Of a DNA stretch of 28,587 nucleotides, positions 15,545 to 23,125 are shown in pieces. The stretch is from assembly GCA_946539765.1 (NCBI GenBank), contig CAMNHO010000021.1:1-28587 (forward strand). The letters are read 5' to 3'. This DNA comes from UBA4312 sp002394635. GTDB lineage: Bacteria > Bacillota_I > Bacilli_A > Erysipelotrichales > Erysipelotrichaceae. The position numbers and the translations under genes were made by a program. Each line of letters opens with the position of its first letter. Within the stretch, counting starts at the first letter, position 1. Under the pieces are notes generated by a model. The model did no database searches, was not told where the DNA came from, and saw nothing but the letters and a program-made list of their open reading frames with translations.

Positions 15545-17008
15545 TTATCCTATGATTTGAATATGTGTATTGACACCGATCTTCGGCATTTCCTTCTTTT
15601 CCACATAGATGGTGCCTGCCATCTCAGCTGTCGTATCCCCGCTGAATCGAACCGTACAATGCCCTAAGCCCTTTAAAGTAACCGGGGCTTCACTGCCGAC
15701 AGCGGTAATCGTATAGGCCTGTTCATCGAATTTCAATGTCTGGCCCGGTTGGATGTCTCCATGGATCGGATTGACATCAATGCTGTAACAATAGTCCTTT
15801 AATTCAGCCGGTGCACTGTCTCCAAATAAAATAATGAAATCAGCTCCCGCAAAGGATTTCACCTGAGATCCTAATGATTTAACTGTATTGTCATAGATGA
15901 TCTTTGGTTCCCGGATTTCTATTTCCGTACCCACTTCAATGGTCGGCATCGCTTTCTTTTCAACATAGATGGTTCCTGCCATCTCCGCGGTCGTATCCCC
16001 GCTGAAACGAACGGTACAATGGCCTAAGCCTTTTAAAGTCACCGGGGCTTCACTGCCGACAGCGGTAATGGTATAGGATTGATTGCCAAAGGATAAGATC
16101 TGCCCTGGTTTGATATCCCCGTTGATTGGATTGACATCCACAGAGTAGCAGTAATCTTTCAATTCCGCCGGTGCGCTATCTCCAAATAAAATAATGAAAT
16201 CGGCACCCGCAAAGGATTTCACCTGGGAACCCAGAGCTTTTACCACGTTTTTATAAACCGGTCCGGAAGCTTCCTTTGATCCATCCATTTCTACGATCTG
16301 GATCTTTGTACCGGCCGTAATGGTCGGCATGTCCTTCTTTTCTACATAGATCGTACCTGCCATCTCGGCTGTCGTATCCCCGTTGAATCGAATCGTACAA
16401 TGGCCCAGGCCTTTTAATGTGACCGGTGCTTCTGTACCGACGGCGGTAATGGTATAGGATTGTTCCCCAAACCGCAAGATCTGCCCTGGTTTGATGTCGC
16501 CATTGATCGGATTGACATCTACCGAATAGCAGAAGTCCTTTAATTCCGCCGGCGCACTGTCACCGAATAAAATAATGAAATCGGCACCCGCAAAGGAGTT
16601 TACCTGGGATCCTAACGCTTTTACTTCATTTTCATAAACAACCTTCGGATCTACGATCTGAATTTTGCTGCCGGCTGTAATGGTTGGCATGTCTTTCTTT
16701 TCCACATAGATGGTACCCGCCATTTCTGCCGTCGTATCCCCGCTGAAACGGACAGTACAATGGCCCAGTCCCTTTAACGTCACCGGGGCTTCACTGCCGA
16801 CCGCTGTAATCATATATGCCTGGTCATCAAAGCATAAAATCTGACCCGGCTTAATATCTCCCTGGATCGGATTGACATCTACGGAATAACAATAGTCCTT
16901 TAATTCAGCCGGTGCGCTATCCCCAAATAAAATAATGAAATCAGCTCCTGCAAATGAGTTTACTTGTGATCCTAAAGCTTTTACTGTGTTTTCGTAAATG
17001 ATTGGCAT
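15545..17008 (-). CDS. Tandem four-domain EIIA-glucitol/sorbitol (PTS type-5 EIIA) protein
   Basis: 487 residues made of four EIIA-Gut domains (residues 1-122, 123-249, 250-369, 370-487), where the family is normally one domain of about 120. Each copy has V-K-[AS]-LGSQV, FAGADFIILFGDSAPAEL, KD[YF]CYS, PVTLKGLGHC and TTAEMAGTIYVEKK. Copy 1 aligns without gaps to E. coli SrlB as I recall it. The SrlB phospho-His43 position is Val, Val, Val and Ile in the four copies (V43, V163, V290, I410), while the second conserved His is kept in all (H83, H203, H330, H450). It is the only EIIA-Gut encoded here, so it should serve the SrlA/SrlE transporter, the upstream regulator, or both. The ATG at 17008 has AGGAAGG eight bases upstream; the open frame to 17104 has no ribosome site and no family similarity. 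Confidence 0.9.
   Translation of the reverse strand: MPIIYENTVKALGSQVNSFAGADFIILFGDSAPAELKDYCYSVDVNPIQGDIKPGQILCFDDQAYMITAVGSEAPVTLKGLGHCTVRFSGDTTAEMAGTIYVEKKDMPTITAGSKIQIVDPKVVYENEVKALGSQVNSFAGADFIILFGDSAPAELKDFCYSVDVNPINGDIKPGQILRFGEQSYTITAVGTEAPVTLKGLGHCTIRFNGDTTAEMAGTIYVEKKDMPTITAGTKIQIVEMDGSKEASGPVYKNVVKALGSQVKSFAGADFIILFGDSAPAELKDYCYSVDVNPINGDIKPGQILSFGNQSYTITAVGSEAPVTLKGLGHCTVRFSGDTTAEMAGTIYVEKKAMPTIEVGTEIEIREPKIIYDNTVKSLGSQVKSFAGADFIILFGDSAPAELKDYCYSIDVNPIHGDIQPGQTLKFDEQAYTITAVGSEAPVTLKGLGHCTVRFSGDTTAEMAGTIYVEKKEMPKIGVNTHIQIIG
15548..17008 (-). repeat. Four tandem coding repeats of about 360 bp
   Basis: Repeat units at 16643-17008, 16262-16642, 15902-16261 and 15548-15901. Protein identity between units is very high, yet the DNA differs at many third codon positions. 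Unit 2 is longest, with a seven-residue linker (MDGSKEASG region) before unit 3. Confidence 0.9.
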
Positions 17009-17104
17009 AGAATGTACCTTCCTTTTTCTTACAATCTTATTATATGTATTTATGTAAGCCCTCTTAATACAAGCTTTTTCCTCTTCATTGAAATCCTGTG
17101 TCAC

Positions 17105-19015
17105 TTATTTTCGCTTATAAAGGATCCGTAACAGTTCCGGATAGGTCTGGCAACGACTTAGTCCATCTATGAGTTCATCATCCTTGGATATAGTCATAAT
17201 TTCGTCATAGATACGGATCAGCAGATCCTCCTGTGTAATCACATCCTTCGGTAAGCCCAACATAAAGATCACTTTGACCGGTGCGTCTTTGTACAGGATC
17301 GGTTGGTTGAAGACCCCGATAGCTACCATCAGTTCTTCGTTGGCATACTGCATCGTATGCGGCATCGCAATGCCTCGATCAAAGACCATCGATCCCATCT
17401 TTTCACGTTCCCATAATCGTTCCTGGAACGCGGCATCGACCAGTTCTTCATCCGTCAGACATTCGATCATCGTATTGACGGCTTCTTCATAGTCGGTGTA
17501 ATCGCTGAGGTCAAAGAACGTTTCTTCCTTGACCTGGCTGGCCATCACATACCAGTTGTCATCGATAAACGGTGCTTTTTCCTTGCTCCAGTAGTCTGCC
17601 TTTTCTATACGACTGCGCAATTCTTCCTCATTAAAGATCTCCCGGATATAAATGACCGGTTTTTCCAGTTCAAACGGCAATTCAACAGTGGATAATACAA
17701 TATCATATGTATTCAGCTTTTCCGGTTTCGCACCGGTTAAAGAGAACACCTGAATATCGGTAGCGCTGTCGACGATTTTTTTCAACTGGACGGTGATCAG
17801 ACGGCTGGTCACAATACCGGTACCACAGACAACGGCCATCCGGCGTTGTTTTCTTTGCATGCCGGAAACCTCCAGGAATACACCAAAATAGGAAGCCAGA
17901 AATCCGATTTCCTCCGGCGTCACTTTCAAATTCATCTCTTGTTCAATCACTTCTGCGCTGATTTCTGCCATACGCTGAGCTAATGGATATTTTTCTTTAA
18001 TATCCTCCACCAGCGGATTATCGACGCGGATATTATACCGGAGCCGGTTGATCATAAACATCAGATGGTACATAAATTCTTCCGTGAATTCATGTGTATT
18101 GATAGTGATATTCAGTTCAAATTCAATTTTTTGAATGATTTTTTCCAATAAAGGCCGGATTTCTTCATCCAGGGACACCGCATACATCTGATCGGTATCG
18201 GTCGGTGTACGCATACCAATGATCGGCAGAAGCACAAACAGCTTTTCTTCAATCGGAAATTCAACATGTAGAGAATTTCCTATGTCATTGAGAAGCCTTT
18301 CCACAAACCGGAAAGCCGAACGTGCCGACAGCACATAATAGCTGTCCGGTAAACGACCAATATAATGTCCGGTCAAAAAGCGGTCTATCATCAATGTCAG
18401 ATAGTTTTGGAACGTTGTCCGCACACTGGAAACAACAGGATATTGTTCAAACGCCTTATCGACACTTTTGATGATCTGCTCATCCTGTGGATAATCTCCG
18501 TAAATAGCTTCAAACGTGTTATCCATCACATATCTTCGAATATTCATTTCTGAACCCCGCAGCAACATGCCTTTGCTGGTTTTTCCTTCAACATGAAGAT
18601 CATACGGTTCGATCAGACTGCGAAGCTTCTTCAGATCCGATACCAGAGTGGTTCGTCCAACATTCATCTCATAGGCCAGATCGTCTGTTAACAACGGTTC
18701 ATACGCCCGCATCAGTTTTCCGAAAATATATTCCATACGTCGCGTGGAGGAATTCATCAGATCATCCGTATTAATAATTTTGGAATAAGCATATTGAAAC
18801 GCATTCAGATCAAAAATGCGCAGACTGCATTTTCCTTGATCGGTTTCAATATATGCACTGTCATCCAGTGCGTCGTTGATACTTTTGATATCGTTTCGTA
18901 TCGTTCGTTCGCTGACTCCCAGCCTTGCGGCAAGTGAGGCAATGCTCAATACTGTGCTCTTACGCATGATGGTAAGAATATTGGCCAGTCGATTATCATC
19001 AAATAAATTTTTCAT
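17105..19015 (-). CDS. PRD-EIIB-EIIA transcriptional activator of the sorbitol genes
   Basis: 636 residues. HTH_11 (about 10-60, IASLAARLGVSERTIRNDIK) and a second HTH (about 90-145) lead into two PRD-like regions (about 170-400), an EIIB-like domain (about 405-490, MAVVCGTGIVTSR) and an EIIA-fructose/mannitol-type tail (about 495-636) with an intact IAMPHTM phospho-site at His553. This is the layout of GutR/SrlR-type activators in Firmicutes, where PTS phosphorylation sets activity. The ATG at 19015 has AAGGA six bases upstream; a TTG two codons earlier is less likely. It lies between srlE and the four-domain EIIA gene, with a terminator upstream and 96 bp to the next start, so regulator and four-domain EIIA probably share a transcript. 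Confidence 0.88.
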   Translation of the reverse strand: MKNLFDDNRLANILTIMRKSTVLSIASLAARLGVSERTIRNDIKSINDALDDSAYIETDQGKCSLRIFDLNAFQYAYSKIINTDDLMNSSTRRMEYIFGKLMRAYEPLLTDDLAYEMNVGRTTLVSDLKKLRSLIEPYDLHVEGKTSKGMLLRGSEMNIRRYVMDNTFEAIYGDYPQDEQIIKSVDKAFEQYPVVSSVRTTFQNYLTLMIDRFLTGHYIGRLPDSYYVLSARSAFRFVERLLNDIGNSLHVEFPIEEKLFVLLPIIGMRTPTDTDQMYAVSLDEEIRPLLEKIIQKIEFELNITINTHEFTEEFMYHLMFMINRLRYNIRVDNPLVEDIKEKYPLAQRMAEISAEVIEQEMNLKVTPEEIGFLASYFGVFLEVSGMQRKQRRMAVVCGTGIVTSRLITVQLKKIVDSATDIQVFSLTGAKPEKLNTYDIVLSTVELPFELEKPVIYIREIFNEEELRSRIEKADYWSKEKAPFIDDNWYVMASQVKEETFFDLSDYTDYEEAVNTMIECLTDEELVDAAFQERLWEREKMGSMVFDRGIAMPHTMQYANEELMVAIGVFNQPILYKDAPVKVIFMLGLPKDVITQEDLLIRIYDEIMTISKDDELIDGLSRCQTYPELLRILYKRK

Positions 19016-19033
19016 AGGCAATCCTTTTCTATG

Positions 19034-19044
19034 ATTATATTATA
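19034..19044 (-). promoter_or_regulatory. Possible weak promoter (-10 only) of the regulator/EIIA unit
   Basis: Two overlapping TATAAT hexamers on the minus strand lie 20-30 bp before the regulator ATG. No good -35 is found at 16-18 bp, so the promoter may be weak or activator-dependent. Confidence 0.35.
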
Positions 19045-19097
19045 AACCATTTTTTATTTATCTATGTTAATAAAGCCAAAATTACTCTATATCCTTT

Positions 19098-19130
19098 AAA
19101 AACCGGTAAGGAGAGAGTTTACCGGTTTTT
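19098..19130 (-). terminator. Terminator between srlE and the regulator gene
   Basis: A stem AAAAACCGGTAA / TTACCGGTTTTT (19098-19109 with 19119-19130) has a 9-base loop, and the 3' arm ends in five T on the minus strand. It separates the transporter genes from the regulator/EIIA pair. Confidence 0.8.
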
Positions 19131-19189
19131 ATCAAATGATTATATTATGCGTTGAGATAAGCAAGAGGTCATTGTTAGCTGTGCGCTTC

Positions 19190-20206
19190 TTAGTACAATC
19201 CGATACTTGCAGCGAAACCTAACAGTACACGTACCCAGCCTGTCAAGAAACGGGAGTACATTACAGATAATACACCAACTTCAATGGTTTCCGGTTCTGC
19301 TTCAGCCAATCCCAGACCAACCGGGATAAAGTCACAAGCACACTGTGTATTGATAGCGAACAGAGCAGGTAATGCCAAGCTTGGAGCGATGTTTCCTTTT
19401 CCGATTTCAGCACCGATCAGAGTTCCGACGATCTGTGCGATAACAGCACCTGGACCTAACAGAGCAGACAGACCTGGGATCGAACAGATAATACCTAAGA
19501 TAACCAGACCGAATACGTTACCTGCCAATGGTGTTAACAGGTGGGCGAACATATCACCGAATCCGGAACCGTTGATGATACCAATCAACATACTTACGAA
19601 TGCCATGAATGGCAGCAAGGTTGTAATACATGTCTGGATGGCGTTACGAGCTGCCTGGTAGAATGTATTAACGATTTTACCAACGCCTAATCCGACTTTT
19701 GTGATAAAGCTCTTGTTTTCCTGTGCAGCTAATGTTTCCGATACTTTCTGATCTGCATTGAAGCCTGTAGAAGCAGCTTTTTCTTCCACAACTTCCTCTT
19801 CAGCCGAAGCAGCTTCCGCAACTTCGCTTTCATCAGCCAGAGAAATCTGTTTGGAAGTAACGGCACTTACATAGATATCTTCTGTGATGAAGTTTGCCAA
19901 AGGTCCTGATTTACCAACCGGCATAACGTTTACTGTAGGGATACGTTTCTGAGGGTAGATACCACAACGAAGCGTTCCACCGCAGTCAATGATAACCATT
20001 GCCAGTTCATCTTCCGGAGCGGATCCATGGAATCCGTCCACTGGTTCCATACCGGACAGTTCAACAATTTTCTTTAAACATTCAGGGGCCGTTCCACCAC
20101 CTGTGATGTACATTACTTTATTTCTTTTTTCAGTTGGAGTGACTACCAACGGTCCACCAAATCCGCCGGCTCCTCTTTCGATTCGAATTGATCTATATTT
20201 TGACAT
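19190..20206 (-). CDS. srlE: PTS glucitol/sorbitol EIIBC subunit
   Basis: 338 residues. The N-terminal EIIB (about 1-120) has GAGGFGGPL and the signature IIDCGGTLRCGIYP (Cys75 and Cys81; one is the phospho-cysteine). After a Glu/Ala-rich linker (about 125-160) the C-terminal EIIC half follows, with LLPFMAFVSMLIGIINGSG and LALPALFAINTQCACDFIPVG, closely matching E. coli SrlE as recalled. With SrlA it forms the membrane channel that imports sorbitol and phosphorylates it to sorbitol 6-phosphate. GGAGGG lies nine bases before the ATG. It is 20 bp after srlA. Confidence 0.96.
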   Translation of the reverse strand: MSKYRSIRIERGAGGFGGPLVVTPTEKRNKVMYITGGGTAPECLKKIVELSGMEPVDGFHGSAPEDELAMVIIDCGGTLRCGIYPQKRIPTVNVMPVGKSGPLANFITEDIYVSAVTSKQISLADESEVAEAASAEEEVVEEKAASTGFNADQKVSETLAAQENKSFITKVGLGVGKIVNTFYQAARNAIQTCITTLLPFMAFVSMLIGIINGSGFGDMFAHLLTPLAGNVFGLVILGIICSIPGLSALLGPGAVIAQIVGTLIGAEIGKGNIAPSLALPALFAINTQCACDFIPVGLGLAEAEPETIEVGVLSVMYSRFLTGWVRVLLGFAASIGLY

Positions 20207-20226
20207 AATGAATTCCCTCCTGTTTA

Positions 20227-20775
20227 TTATTCTCCCTTAAGAGAACGATTCAATTTAACACCCTGTTGTTTTTCAACGTAACGAGTTGTGAAATCAGTAA
20301 CATAACCTGAAATGAAGTTTGCGACTAAACCTACCAATAAGTAACGAACAGCTAATGCCGATGCATCCAATCCTAACTGTGTGATTCCATTGGCAATACC
20401 CAGATAGATAAATAACTCACTCGCATTGATATGCGGGAAGATACCACTGTTTGTATGGCAGTGATAGCTGGCTGCTGCATAATAGCTCGGCTTGTAGAAT
20501 TCCGGCATGAACTTACCCATAGACAATGCCATCGGGTTTCCTAACATAAATGCGGATACGAATGGCAGTACCAGGTAACGAAGAACCGGGTTCTTTGTAC
20601 AAACACTGGCTAATTTATTGACGGAATCTTCACCGGCTAAGGCGATGATCGCATTCATCAATACCAACAACATTAATACGGTAGGAATAATTCCTGTTAC
20701 CCAACTTACAAACTGCTGGCCGCCTAATGTGAACAGATTCATAAAACCTGCTGCTAAATTTACTAAAAAGTCCAT
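20227..20775 (-). CDS. srlA: PTS glucitol/sorbitol EIIC subunit
   Basis: 182 residues, close to E. coli SrlA. Conserved stretches are VTGIIPTVLMLLVLMNAII, NPMALSMGKFMPEFYKPSYY, SGIFPHINASELFIYLGIA and YLLVGLVANF. It has several membrane segments and forms the sorbitol channel together with the C-terminal half of SrlE. The ATG at 20775 has AAGGTGG five bases upstream and is preferred to a GTG at 20784 that overlaps that site. It lies 24 bp after gutM. Confidence 0.96.
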   Translation of the reverse strand: MDFLVNLAAGFMNLFTLGGQQFVSWVTGIIPTVLMLLVLMNAIIALAGEDSVNKLASVCTKNPVLRYLVLPFVSAFMLGNPMALSMGKFMPEFYKPSYYAAASYHCHTNSGIFPHINASELFIYLGIANGITQLGLDASALAVRYLLVGLVANFISGYVTDFTTRYVEKQQGVKLNRSLKGE

Positions 20776-20799
20776 AATTTCCACCTTTCTTAGAAGCTA

Positions 20800-21228
20800 T
20801 TAGCTTCGTTTTAGTACACCTCCGATTCTTTGGAACGGAGATGGAGGATTCGGGATCTCTTCCCCGGCCGTATACAAACGATACGTGTTGGCTGCATCCT
20901 CCACAGCTTTTCCTAAATTTTTATGAGATTTCGGTACCATATCCTTGGTAAGGTCGCGTACATAGACGCCTTCAAATCCCGGGTACTCTTTCACTTTGGC
21001 CAGAAAAGTGGTTCCTTCGATTTTCTTACCTTCCCGGATCAGTCCGTTCTCATCAATGAGGAACATGACGATAGCACCGGCATGGAAGCCTCCTGATTTT
21101 CGTCCTACGACGACCCTTCCTTTTCGTCGCATTCTCGCAAATTCATTGGCGAAGTTTTTCATCTGGAAGCTGCTCAATATAAATTGAATAATAAACGCTA
21201 CTGCGATAACCAATGCTCCTACTAACAT
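20800..21228 (-). CDS. gutM: Glucitol operon protein GutM/SrlM
   Basis: 142 residues. An N-terminal membrane segment (about 3-20) is followed by a cytosolic domain with GRVVVGRKSGGFHAGAIVMF and GTTFLAKVKEYPGFEG, hallmarks of GutM. In E. coli it acts as an activator of the gut genes; in Firmicutes it is regularly found just before the EIIC gene and its role there is less clear. AAAGGAGG lies eight bases before the ATG. It is the first gene after promoter element A (21255-21333). Confidence 0.93.
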   Translation of the reverse strand: MLVGALVIAVAFIIQFILSSFQMKNFANEFARMRRKGRVVVGRKSGGFHAGAIVMFLIDENGLIREGKKIEGTTFLAKVKEYPGFEGVYVRDLTKDMVPKSHKNLGKAVEDAANTYRLYTAGEEIPNPPSPFQRIGGVLKRS

Positions 21229-21254
21229 CTTTTGTTCCTCCTTTAACCATCTTC

Positions 21255-21333
21255 ATTATAGGAAAGAAAACGCTTTCCTTTAATCCGATGGTTTTCTCCA
21301 GTCCTGAAATTTGTTTGTTCAGTCATTTTCCAT
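21255..21333 (-). promoter_or_regulatory. Sorbitol promoter element A (before gutM), with cre site
   Basis: The -10 on the minus strand is TATAAT (21255-21260) with no good -35, as at activator-dependent promoters. The spacer holds GGAAAGCGTTTTCT (about 21265-21278), a near-consensus cre. The 72 bp at 21262-21333 match element B upstream of srlD at 53 of 72 positions without gaps. The best-kept blocks are GAAAGAAAACG, TCCTTTAAT, GAAAT, GTTCA and TTTTCCAT in plus-strand reading. The distal blocks probably bind the PRD activator. Confidence 0.75.
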
Positions 21334-21352
21334 AGAATGGAAATCAACTGAA
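21318..21352 (-). other. Two-part inverted repeat directly after srlD
   Basis: Inner stem TTTCCAT / ATGGAAA (21327-21333 with 21337-21343) and outer stem TTCAGT / ACTGAA (21318-21323 with 21347-21352) are separated by a 3x3 internal loop. It begins just after the srlD stop and runs into element A. There is no T run, so it is either a weak transcript end or part of the operator. Confidence 0.5.
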
Positions 21353-22150
21353 TTAACCGCGAGATTTACCACCGGAAATATTAATTGTTGTTCCTGTGAT
21401 ATAGCTTGCACGATCGGATACCAGATAAGCACACAGATCACCGACTTCATCCAGTTTTCCATCACGTCCTAATGGCACTTGTTTCGAATAATCACCAGAC
21501 AGATCTTCTGGTTTTACGCCGCGTGTATAAGCCAAAGCTTCATTATAAGCTGGTGTACGCAAGCCGGTAGCTTCCATGATACCAGGCGCAGCGGCTACAA
21601 CACGGATTCCGTATTTTCCCAATTCCTTTGCCCAGGAACGAGTAAAGCTGTCACAGGCACCCTTTGTAGCGGAATAAGCACTCTGTCCCTGGCTGCCTTC
21701 CTTGCCAGACTCACTGGACATGTTCAAAATGACACCTTTGCCCTGCTTAACCATTTCACGGGCGGCTGCCTGCGCACACAGGAACAAACCTTTTACGTTT
21801 ACATTAAACATCTTATCAAAAGAATCTACGCTTAATTCATATTCTGGCTTTTCCCCTTTTACATCTACTAATAAGCGAGGCATATTGATACCGGCATTGT
21901 TGACCAAGGCATCAATTTTTCCATATTTATCAATGACAGCTGCCATCATGGCTTTTACACTGTCCGGATCGCATACATTACACTGTACACAATAAGCATT
22001 GTCCATTGTTTCACCGGTTGTTACATTTAAGTCAACGACAACTGTGTCGGCACCGGCTGCTACCAGAGTATCTACAACATGTTTTCCGATCCCGCTGGCT
22101 CCACCTGTTACTACTACAGTTTTTCCTTCTAGTCCTAACCAATTATTCAT
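21353..22150 (-). CDS. srlD: Sorbitol-6-phosphate 2-dehydrogenase (short-chain dehydrogenase)
   Basis: 265 residues. The SDR cofactor loop is TGGASGIG (15-22), followed by NNAG (84-87) and the catalytic Ser145/146, Tyr159 and Lys163 (SAYSATKGA). The C-terminus GTTINISGG is typical. Placed with sorbitol PTS genes, it should oxidise sorbitol 6-phosphate to fructose 6-phosphate. CAGGAGG precedes the ATG. It has its own copy of the sorbitol promoter element (22181-22259) and is followed by element A, so it can be expressed separately from the transporter genes. Confidence 0.9.
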   Translation of the reverse strand: MNNWLGLEGKTVVVTGGASGIGKHVVDTLVAAGADTVVVDLNVTTGETMDNAYCVQCNVCDPDSVKAMMAAVIDKYGKIDALVNNAGINMPRLLVDVKGEKPEYELSVDSFDKMFNVNVKGLFLCAQAAAREMVKQGKGVILNMSSESGKEGSQGQSAYSATKGACDSFTRSWAKELGKYGIRVVAAAPGIMEATGLRTPAYNEALAYTRGVKPEDLSGDYSKQVPLGRDGKLDEVGDLCAYLVSDRASYITGTTINISGGKSRG

Positions 22151-22180
22151 GATTTCTTCCTCCTGTCTTTTGACACTGTC

Positions 22181-22259
22181 ATTGTATGAAAGAAAACGAT
22201 ATCCTTTAATTCTTTGTTTTTCGCCTTGCGGGAAATACGTTCGTTCACCTTTTTTCCAT
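22181..22259 (-). promoter_or_regulatory. Sorbitol promoter element B (before srlD)
   Basis: The -10 is TACAAT (22181-22186) on the minus strand with a poor -35. The 72 bp at 22188-22259 are the partner of element A, with blocks at identical spacing. The cre-like part (GGATATCGTTTTCT) is weaker than in A, so catabolite repression may be milder here. Confidence 0.7.
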
Positions 22260-22315
22260 CCATTTGAAAAAGAATGTCTTTAACTTTTTATATATTGTAT
22301 TGTATAAATATATTT

Positions 22316-22342
22316 AAAAATGAGGGATAAATTCCCTCATTT
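22316..22342 (-). terminator. Terminator of the VOC/131-aa/SHOCT operon
   Basis: A 10-bp stem AAATGAGGGA / TCCCTCATTT (22318-22327 with 22333-22342) has a 5-base loop and is followed by TT on the minus strand. It overlaps the stop codon at 22341-22343. Confidence 0.8.
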
Positions 22343-23120
22343 ATAAGTTCAACAATTCTTTTTTCTTCTTATCGAAATCTTCCTGGTCAATAATTCCCAG
22401 ATCCAGCAGTTCCTTGACCTTTTTCATCTCTTCATACGGGTCCATGACCGTTTTCTTGTTCATCGGTTGATCTTTTTGTCGGATCAATGGCTCCACTAGT
22501 GCCTGCACATCATAAATGGCATCGCCTTCAAACACAAGCAGGATAGGCTGCCCGTTCGGATCGATCGCATCCAGCGTCAGAAGTCTTTGTTTTTTCTTTG
22601 GTTTCTTTTTAAACATCGTTGCCAGAGGACCGGATAATAACACTCGGTGATCTTCGAACCGTTCCTTGATTTCATCCTGTGTTTCAATCCGGATATGCTC
22701 CACCATCGTGTATGGGATCAAAGTTCTTTCAATGCCTTTGCGGACAGCGACACTGACACATAAAAGAAATTTATCATATACCTCCAGCGTCACACTGCTT
22801 CCTCTTGGAATGCCTGTATTTCCACCGACATACGCCAGCCGATAACTGGTAACCAAACGAGCAATGCCCTGTCTGGCAAAAGAGCCGGCCTTCTCATAGA
22901 TTTCTTCAAATTCCTTTTTCTGTTTCAATTCAAATTTGATAGCCGATACATCTGAACCGGCAATCATCTGAAAAGATCCGAATTCTGTATCCTGCTTCCA
23001 TTCTGTCACCGAATCAATCTGATCCCAGGCTGTTTCATGAGATCCTTCCATTTTTGAATCCACACGGATCGATCGTTCATCATATGTAACCGTACATCCA
23101 TTTCCTGTTAAACTTGTCAT
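22341..23120 (-). CDS. DUF4429-like protein with C-terminal SHOCT domain
   Basis: 259 residues. Two PH-like beta-rich segments (about 1-80 and 95-205; the second starts near GSSVTLEVYDKFLLC) precede a short helical SHOCT domain (about 228-258, EEMKKVKELLDLGIIDQEDF). This combination is what DUF4429 proteins show, as recalled; function is unknown, and SHOCT is thought to bind nucleic acid or membranes in some proteins. There is no signal peptide. The ATG at 23120 has AAGG and TAGGAAG just upstream; the fifteen extra codons further up lie inside the preceding gene. Last gene of a three-gene operon, 5 bp after its neighbour. Confidence 0.7.
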   Translation of the reverse strand: MTSLTGNGCTVTYDERSIRVDSKMEGSHETAWDQIDSVTEWKQDTEFGSFQMIAGSDVSAIKFELKQKKEFEEIYEKAGSFARQGIARLVTSYRLAYVGGNTGIPRGSSVTLEVYDKFLLCVSVAVRKGIERTLIPYTMVEHIRIETQDEIKERFEDHRVLLSGPLATMFKKKPKKKQRLLTLDAIDPNGQPILLVFEGDAIYDVQALVEPLIRQKDQPMNKKTVMDPYEEMKKVKELLDLGIIDQEDFDKKKKELLNL

Positions 23121-23125
23121 ACTTC

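Noticed and set aside
15548..17008. Regular repeats suggesting a CRISPR or other repeat array
   Set aside because: The period is about 360 bp, the repeats are in frame and they encode a known domain.
17009..17104. N-terminal extension of the four-domain EIIA protein (32 extra codons from a GTG at 17104)
   Set aside because: No ribosome site in front of the GTG, no family similarity, and a good AGGAAGG sits before the ATG at 17008.
21318..21352. RAT-type antiterminator for a BglG-like protein
   Set aside because: There is no overlapping terminator with a T run, and the regulator has DNA-binding HTH domains in place of an RNA-binding CAT domain.
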